Of a stretch of 11,165 bases of DNA, positions 6,539 through 11,165 are shown piece by piece (positions within the stretch are counted from its first letter, which is position 1; each line of letters begins with the position of its first letter). The stretch is from positions 1 through 11,165 of the forward strand of contig DAONET010000047.1 of assembly GCA_035403225.1 (NCBI GenBank), given 5' to 3'. Source of the DNA: DAIRDK01 sp035403225 (GTDB taxonomy: Bacteria; Bacteroidota; Bacteroidia; Bacteroidales; FEN-979). The translations under genes and the position numbers were made by a program. The notes below the pieces were generated by a model. That model had not been told where the DNA came from. It searched no databases and worked only from the letters and a program-made list of their open reading frames with translations.

Positions 6539-7283
6539 AAAAATGCTTTAACACCTTGTCATCTATTGATTGCTTGAACCTTTCACCATGTGATCCGTTC
6601 CAATAAACATGATGACAAATTTCACACTGGTAAAACACGGCATTCTCCGTAAAATTGAAGTCAGGTAATTGTTCCCTGGCTTTTTTTTCTTCCACCACCT
6701 GAAGCTTCCCGTTGCAGAGGGTGCAGATGGAAAACCACCTGATCGATTTGGACAGATCGAACCGTTGGAAGACTTCATAAACCTGGTCAAGCACCAGTTC
6801 ATGCCGTATCCAATATCCCCGTTCAACATCTTTTCTCATCAGAAGTTTCCGGTCACGGGTGAGGAGCGACCGTTTTTCCAGGATGGAAATGCTCACCAGG
6901 TCCATATCCGTCAGGTCACGGTGAAAAACCGTATCAAAACCCAGCATTCGCAGGTATCTGGCTAGTTTTCCCAGGTGGACGTCGAGGACGAATTTCGTTT
7001 CCCGGAGCGGTTTCAACCGGATAACATTGACAGGGGAAATATCCATCGATTCAAACACCGGGTAAACGGAAATGCGATCATTATGATTCACTTTCTCTTG
7101 AAACGGGGCTGAATCACCGTTGATCAGGATCAGATCGACCTCCGTATGCGGAATCCCTTCCGCTTCAATGACCGATTTGACGGAGGGATTATCGCGGAAA
7201 GTAACAGGATACGTCACTTTCTGTTTGGAGGAAGGAAGAAAATCATTCAACTCTTCATAAAACCTGATGAACGCAGTGTTCAT
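6537..7283 (-). CDS. Ubiquitin-like/Mut7-C RNase domain protein with zinc ribbon
   Basis: This 248-aa cytoplasmic protein has two recognised parts. Residues about 3-77 are a small beta-grasp domain of the Ub-Mut7C type (MoaD/ThiS/ubiquitin fold); no C-terminal Gly-Gly is present, so it is unlikely to be a conjugated carrier. Residues about 97-232 are the Mut7-C domain, a PIN-like RNase fold named after the C-terminus of the Mut7 exonuclease. FVLDVHLGKLARYLRMLGFDT carries Asp101 and Asp117, LLTRDRKLL carries Asp144, and a zinc ribbon is formed by CTLC (187, 190) and CEIC (220, 223), followed by VYWNGSHGERF. The acidic residues could bind metal for RNA cleavage. The gene begins 12 bp after the universal stress protein stop, with no promoter box between, so the two are probably co-transcribed. 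No Shine-Dalgarno sequence is seen. Family assignment is firm; biological substrate is not known. Confidence 0.92.
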   Translation of the reverse strand: MNTAFIRFYEELNDFLPSSKQKVTYPVTFRDNPSVKSVIEAEGIPHTEVDLILINGDSAPFQEKVNHNDRISVYPVFESMDISPVNVIRLKPLRETKFVLDVHLGKLARYLRMLGFDTVFHRDLTDMDLVSISILEKRSLLTRDRKLLMRKDVERGYWIRHELVLDQVYEVFQRFDLSKSIRWFSICTLCNGKLQVVEEKKAREQLPDFNFTENAVFYQCEICHHVYWNGSHGERFKQSIDDKVLKHF

Positions 7284-7295
7284 TTTTTCAGATTA

Positions 7296-8183
7296 TTATG
7301 GGGTAGCAGCCGGGCTGCCCGGTGCAACGGGCTCTTTCGCTTTGATACAAAGCACCGGAACCTTGGCATGATTAATGATCTGTTGTGCAAAAGGACCGAT
7401 AAAGACTTCTTTCAGTTTCATATCCAGGGTGGCGATGATCACGATAAGATCAATGTTCTTCTCTTCGGCCTTTTTTAGAATTATATCGGCATAATTGGCG
7501 CACCGGTGATACGACACTTCATACGTGACTCCGTCCTCTTGCAGCCGTTTTTCCAGTTTCTCCTCCAATCCGAACAATTCATACTCATGACTGGTCTCCG
7601 ATTCCGGACTCAGACCGAGGATATGCAGGGTCGATTGATCCTTATGAAGAATCGGTCTGATCGGATCATACTTTTCCAGTGCATTGGGGATGTTCCGGAT
7701 GGGAAAGAGGATGTTCCTGAAATGGCTCCACTCGCCTTTCCCGGGAATGATCATGATCGGGAAAGTGGAATGTTTGAGCACGCTGTAGGCCGTCGAACCA
7801 ATGAAAAACCGCCTGAATCCCGAAGCTCCGTGAGAACCAATCAGCACTATGTCGGGATTATACTCCTTGACCGTTTTCACTATCTGTCTGACGACATCGC
7901 CCACCGCCACAATCTCGCTGACCTCGATCTTGTATTCCTCGCTGATCCGATCGCCCAAATGCTTTAACTCGGTCATGGCGGCGAGTTTCATTTCCTTGGT
8001 ATAATCCATAACCAGGTGATGCATATCAACGGGGATTTCCATTTCCACATCTCTCAAAACATAGAGAAGGATCAGCGTGGCCTGGTGCTTTTGACAGATT
8101 GCCGCGGCAGTGGTTACAGCGTTTTCCGAGAGTTCGGAATAATCTGTCAGGACCAGGATTTTTTGAAATGATGCTGCTTCCAT
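7296..8183 (-). CDS. Universal stress protein, tandem UspA domains
   Basis: This 295-aa cytoplasmic protein has two UspA domains. Domain 1 (about residues 6-147) opens with ILVLTDYSELSENA, where Asp14 is the usual nucleotide-contacting residue. It ends with GSHGASGFRRFFIGST (116-131), the G-x2-G-x9-G-S/T ATP-binding motif of this family, then VLKHSTFPIMIIP. Domain 2 (about 156-281) keeps the fold pattern, but its opening is ILFPIRN with no Asp, and the glycine loop is replaced by ATLDMKLKEVFIGP. It is therefore probably a non-binding partner half. Universal stress proteins act in stress, starvation and redox responses; the particular signal here is unknown. It is the first gene of an apparent operon with the Mut7-C gene and has the best promoter in the window. 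A Pro/Ala-rich tail ends the protein. Confidence 0.94.
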   Translation of the reverse strand: MEAASFQKILVLTDYSELSENAVTTAAAICQKHQATLILLYVLRDVEMEIPVDMHHLVMDYTKEMKLAAMTELKHLGDRISEEYKIEVSEIVAVGDVVRQIVKTVKEYNPDIVLIGSHGASGFRRFFIGSTAYSVLKHSTFPIMIIPGKGEWSHFRNILFPIRNIPNALEKYDPIRPILHKDQSTLHILGLSPESETSHEYELFGLEEKLEKRLQEDGVTYEVSYHRCANYADIILKKAEEKNIDLIVIIATLDMKLKEVFIGPFAQQIINHAKVPVLCIKAKEPVAPGSPAATP

Positions 8184-8211
8184 GGCTGATCATTTTAATA
8201 ACCCGGATTCT

Positions 8212-8242
8212 CAAATATACTAAATTTTCATCAGAAATGCAA
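8212..8242 (-). promoter_or_regulatory. Full Bacteroidota-type promoter for the USP/Mut7-C operon
   Basis: On the minus strand TTG (8240-8242) is followed after exactly 20 nt by TATATTTG (8212-8219). This fits the Bacteroidota consensus of TTG or TTTG at -33 and TAnnTTTG at -7. The -7 box ends 28 bp before the ATG at 8183, giving a leader of roughly 20 nt. It is the only promoter here with both elements at standard spacing. Confidence 0.68.
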
Positions 8243-8288
8243 GGAAATGATTAAGGAATCGACCGTTTAATGAGGGGTTCCGGAAATG

Positions 8289-8324
8289 AAAAAAAACATG
8301 GCTGCCGGAAACCCGGCAGCCATG
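8289..8324 (-). terminator. Strong rho-independent terminator after the 910-aa gene
   Basis: CATGGCTGCCGG at 8297-8308 pairs perfectly with CCGGCAGCCATG at 8313-8324 (12 bp, 4-nt loop). On the plus strand eight A residues (8289-8296) precede it, which is an eight-T run after the hairpin on the minus strand. It lies 42 bp beyond the stop at 8367 and insulates the USP promoter just downstream. Confidence 0.92.
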
Positions 8325-8366
8325 ATCAGGATAAACAACAAGAGCCTGTCGATCTTGCCCTTTATG

Positions 8367-11099
8367 CTATTTACTGATTACGGCCTTTTTCACCATGGAT
8401 GAATGGCCATTCAGGATGGTGATGGTGTAAACACCATTGGCAGCTGACCTCAGGTCAAGGCTTTTTTCGATGGTTCCATTGACCTCCAGGACGATAGCTT
8501 CAGTGATCATAACCCCCAGGTCATTGAACACCCTGACAGTAAAGATCTCCGGTTTGCCGGTGCAGATCTTTAACGTAAATAACCCGTTACCGGGGTTCGG
8601 GAAAAGGGATACCGAGGCTTCCATGCCGGGGTCGTGCATGCCGGTCATGATCACGTTGATTACGTTGGATGCCGGTGAACTGCAACCATTCAGGGTCACG
8701 ATACAATAGTAGTTGCCTGATTTGGCAGGGAGGTACGTCTGCCCCGTAGCACCGGGTATTTCCGTCCCTTCATAATACCACTGGTTGCCGGCCGGGGCAT
8801 CGCTCACCAGCGTGTCGCCCACCAGCGAGATGACCGGGGTAGCAGGTACCGGGTTGACAGTAACCGGAAACTCCGGAGATACTGTTCCATTGCCGCAGGT
8901 GTTGGTTCCCGTAACGGTGATGACTCCGGAAACGGCAGCAGGTCCAAAATCCACCGTTATGGCGTTGGTGTTGGCCCCTCCAGAGATGATGGCTCCGGTG
9001 GGCACCGTCCAGGTATAACCGGTAGCATTGGCGACCGCCGGTACCGTATAAGCCACCCCCGAATCACCCACGCAGACGGCTCCCGGTCCTGTGATAGTAC
9101 CAGCATCAGCGGGCAATGGATTCACGGTGACGGCAAACGGCGGCGACGAGGTTCCGTTCCCACACAAGCTGTTCCCATAAACAGTGATGTTTCCCGAAGA
9201 AGCATCGGCTGCGAAATCAACCGTGATCGCGTTGGTAAATTCACCCGAAGCAATCGTTGCGCCGGCAGGGAGTGTCCATACATACGTCACCGCATTGACG
9301 ATCGGGGCAACGGAATAAGCTATTCCGGCAGCTCCGCTACATACGCTGGCAGTGCCAGTGATAGTCCCGGCAGCTCCCGGGTATCCGGTCACACTCACCG
9401 GGAGAACGGAAGGCGTTCCCGCAAAGCATCCCGTGGGGCCCATATAATTCACCGATACCGACTGGGAACCGGCGCTGATCCACATTACCTGGATCTGATG
9501 AGTGCCTTGTCCATACGTGATCGTACCTCCTGCTGATACCGTCCAGGTATAATTCGACATCCCTTCCTCGGTCGTATAATTATAATATCCCGAATTGACG
9601 CACATGGAATCGGGCCCCGAGATAGCAGGTACCGGAGCAGGAACGATCATGACCGGCAGGGTGGCAATGGGACCGTTACCGCAGGAATCAACCCCGTATA
9701 CCGTCACATCACCGGCCGTGTTCCCAACCGTTACGGTAATCGAATTGGTGCCCCCACCGGCCGTAATAACCGACCCTGCAGGGACAGCCCATACATAACT
9801 GGTAGCATTGGTAATGGGAGGCACCGAATAAACATTGCCTGTACTGTTCCCGCATGCCGTGTCAGGTCCGGCGATGGCGCCGGGTGTTACCGGGAGAGGA
9901 CAATCACTGGCGAAGAAGGTCATATCATCGCCATAGTCGGTATTTACCGAATTTGTGCCCACGATCCGGTAATGGTAGGTTGTGTTCGGTGTTAATCCGG
10001 TAATGAGAGCGCTGTCGGGGGTGTCGATGTTTCCGGTAACCGATGGCGAGATCCCGTTCACCGTCGTTCCGTAGGAAGTAGTGGTTCCATATTCGAAGGT
10101 CACCGTGGTAGTGGCGCCGGTCGCATTCACGGTTCCATGAAGGGTGGCCGAAGTGCTGGTGATGGAAGTAGCCGTTAAAGTGGTCACGACAGGCGGGCCT
10201 GCTGTGGTGGTGAAACTGGTATCGTTACCATGAACGGTACCGGATGCATAGGTCCCGTTCACCCGGTAATGATAGGTAGTATTCGGAAGTAATCCGTTAA
10301 GGGCGGCCGATACCGGGGTGACACTATTCCCGGTAACGGTGGCCGGAACGCCGGGGACGGTCGTGCCATAAGCGCTGGTAAGACCATATTCAAAGGTTAC
10401 TGTAGTAGTATTGTTGTTGGCATTGACACTCCCGTTCATGGTAGCTGTGGCCATCCCCACGCCGGTGGCAGCCATCGTCACCACATCCGGGGTCCCGGGG
10501 GCAACGTCAAGTCCCACGTTATATACATAGACGCTGGAACTATTATAGCAGGTAAACGGGCATCCTCCGACTGACCAGACTCTCCTGTCACCAGACAAGG
10601 TCGTGTAGGCGCATTTGCCGCCAAGCGTACCCGATGCTCCGCATTGCCCGATGTCAAGAATCAGGCTTTTAGTGGGATCATATGCAAAAGGAGTGTCAAG
10701 AGTAAACGACAACCAGTCGCCAGATGAGGCGCTCAATGATACCGATGAACGGTAATAAACGGTGGTCATAGGCCCGCTGTAAAATGAACCCGGTGTCAGG
10801 TTGGTGATGGTCGATTGCCCTAACTTGATCGTGAAATCAGTGTAGGTGGCTGGCCCGAAACCCGAATTCATCCAAACGTAAACAGTGGTGATGTTACCCG
10901 AAGGCGCTGGTGACGGCTGGTTAAATTCACCGGCGAGATAGAGTAACTGAACATCTTTCCCTCCCGAAACGTTGAAAGGAAAACTGTTTGATCCGTTACC
11001 CGATCCGCTGTAATTGTAAAACTGTGGTTGCGCTGTTACTGGCATGGAAAAGCCGGCAATCAGTAAAAGGACGGCAATAAAAACGTATACATTTTTCAT
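8367..11099 (-). CDS. Large T9SS-exported protein with FN3-like and PKD-like repeats
   Basis: This 910-aa protein has a Sec signal peptide (residues 1-23, likely cut after VTA before QPQFY). Residues about 25-200 form a beta-rich domain I cannot name, with landmarks TYTDFTIKLGQ, GPMTTVYYRSSVSLSA, DPTKSLILDIGQCGASG and RRVWSVGGCPF. Next come two FN3-like repeats (204-300 and 303-397) sharing TTTVTFEYG and LxPNTTYHYR, and four PKD-like repeats (402-488, 490-573, 575-662, 664-751). An Ig-like module with GNQWYYEGTEIPGATGQTY (about 752-818) precedes a type A T9SS sorting domain (829-910, SLFPNPGNG to KKAVISK). No enzyme motif is visible, so an adhesive, structural or binding role on the surface is the likely inference. 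The gene is a single unit with a strong terminator. Its promoter is unclear: only a one-mismatch TATATTTA at 11152-11159 is seen close to the window edge. Confidence 0.88.
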   Translation of the reverse strand: MKNVYVFIAVLLLIAGFSMPVTAQPQFYNYSGSGNGSNSFPFNVSGGKDVQLLYLAGEFNQPSPAPSGNITTVYVWMNSGFGPATYTDFTIKLGQSTITNLTPGSFYSGPMTTVYYRSSVSLSASSGDWLSFTLDTPFAYDPTKSLILDIGQCGASGTLGGKCAYTTLSGDRRVWSVGGCPFTCYNSSSVYVYNVGLDVAPGTPDVVTMAATGVGMATATMNGSVNANNNTTTVTFEYGLTSAYGTTVPGVPATVTGNSVTPVSAALNGLLPNTTYHYRVNGTYASGTVHGNDTSFTTTAGPPVVTTLTATSITSTSATLHGTVNATGATTTVTFEYGTTTSYGTTVNGISPSVTGNIDTPDSALITGLTPNTTYHYRIVGTNSVNTDYGDDMTFFASDCPLPVTPGAIAGPDTACGNSTGNVYSVPPITNATSYVWAVPAGSVITAGGGTNSITVTVGNTAGDVTVYGVDSCGNGPIATLPVMIVPAPVPAISGPDSMCVNSGYYNYTTEEGMSNYTWTVSAGGTITYGQGTHQIQVMWISAGSQSVSVNYMGPTGCFAGTPSVLPVSVTGYPGAAGTITGTASVCSGAAGIAYSVAPIVNAVTYVWTLPAGATIASGEFTNAITVDFAADASSGNITVYGNSLCGNGTSSPPFAVTVNPLPADAGTITGPGAVCVGDSGVAYTVPAVANATGYTWTVPTGAIISGGANTNAITVDFGPAAVSGVITVTGTNTCGNGTVSPEFPVTVNPVPATPVISLVGDTLVSDAPAGNQWYYEGTEIPGATGQTYLPAKSGNYYCIVTLNGCSSPASNVINVIMTGMHDPGMEASVSLFPNPGNGLFTLKICTGKPEIFTVRVFNDLGVMITEAIVLEVNGTIEKSLDLRSAANGVYTITILNGHSSMVKKAVISK
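8847..9896 (-). repeat. Four consecutive PKD-like repeats in the 910-aa protein
   Basis: Residues 402-751 contain four modules of 84-89 aa. Each starts with an I-x-G-x-x-x-x-C strand, has a Y-x-W-x-x-P/S-A-G segment, then an ITV strand and a C-G-N-G or equivalent Cys turn. Repeats 3 and 4 are closest, with an 89-residue offset (GTITG at 578 and 667, TNAITVDF at 622 and 711). Repeat 2 is the most divergent. The linkers VTVNPLP and VTVNPVP are nearly identical. Confidence 0.85.
9909..10490 (-). repeat. Tandem FN3-like repeats in the 910-aa protein
   Basis: Residues 204-300 and 303-397 are two copies of an approximately 98-aa module. Shared landmarks are NGSVNA/HGTVNA, TTTVTFEYG, SYGTTV or AYGTTV, VTGN, and PNTTYHYR, followed by a G-N-D or G-D-D turn before the last strand. 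This is the common bacterial fibronectin type III-like repeat found in secreted multi-domain proteins. Confidence 0.85.
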
Positions 11100-11101
11100 A
11101 A

Positions 11102-11106
11102 CTCCT
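11102..11106 (-). promoter_or_regulatory. Possible Shine-Dalgarno sequence with very short spacing
   Basis: On the minus strand AGGAG is separated from the ATG of the 910-aa gene by only two bases (TT). This is shorter than a productive spacing, and no alternative start lies nearby. It may be coincidental; Bacteroidota generally depend little on this signal. Confidence 0.25.
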
Positions 11107-11165
11107 GGGTTTTGTAAATGATCCGTTATCTGACAAAGAACAATATCGAGGTAAATATATAATTT

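Noticed and set aside
7054..7063. Third AACACCGGGT copy as a regulatory site
   Set aside because: It lies inside the Mut7-C coding sequence with no nearby partner arm, so chance is the simpler explanation.
7506..7967. Plus-strand 153-codon open frame within the USP gene
   Set aside because: It is a shadow of the USP coding sequence with no independent initiation signals or recognisable motif.
11107..11165. Promoter for the 910-aa gene at TATATTTA (11152-11159, minus strand)
   Set aside because: The last base of the -7 consensus is wrong and the -33 region is outside the window, so it cannot be supported as a feature.

Overview
The window looks like a chromosomal segment of a Bacteroidota bacterium. 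Two proteins end in type IX secretion system (T9SS) type A sorting domains. Five TAnnTTTG boxes, the Bacteroidota -7 promoter element, lie just upstream of gene starts. Shine-Dalgarno sequences are mostly absent, and a lipoprotein carries a Bacteroidota-type surface-export motif. No rRNA, tRNA, CRISPR array, transposase or phage gene was seen. No gap between genes exceeds 300 bases.

Layout, left to right. (1) The 3' part of a slipin (SPFH/stomatin family) membrane-protein gene runs off the left edge (+). (2) A convergent gene encodes a 177-aa uncharacterised protein with a Tudor-like N-terminus resembling the UvrD/PcrA C-terminal domain (-). (3) Across a 130-bp divergent promoter region lies a secreted GH89 alpha-N-acetylglucosaminidase (+). 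(4) Next is a small lipoprotein resembling the DUF6252 group, with a probable surface-export signal (+). (5) Then comes a secreted C39-like cysteine-peptidase-fold protein with PKD/Ig-like repeats and a T9SS tail (+). (6) A two-gene minus-strand operon encodes a tandem-domain universal stress protein followed, after 12 bp, by a ubiquitin-like/Mut7-C RNase-domain protein with a zinc ribbon. (7) A 910-aa T9SS-exported protein on the minus strand has an unnamed N-terminal beta-rich domain, two FN3-like repeats, four PKD-like repeats, an Ig-like module and a sorting tail.

Four rho-independent terminators can be placed, one after each of GH89, the lipoprotein, the C39-like protein and the 910-aa protein, so most genes appear to be separate transcription units. 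The only clear operon is USP/Mut7-C. Functionally the window mixes an envelope and surface programme (slipin, GH89, lipoprotein, two T9SS cargoes) with cytoplasmic stress/RNA genes (USP, Mut7-C, the Tudor-like protein).

I found no clear new multi-gene system. The observations most worth a second look are the USP + Ub-Mut7-C operon, the secreted C39-like/Ig-repeat protein, the unnamed N-terminal domain of the 910-aa protein, and the orphan Tudor-like protein with an inverted repeat around its promoter.
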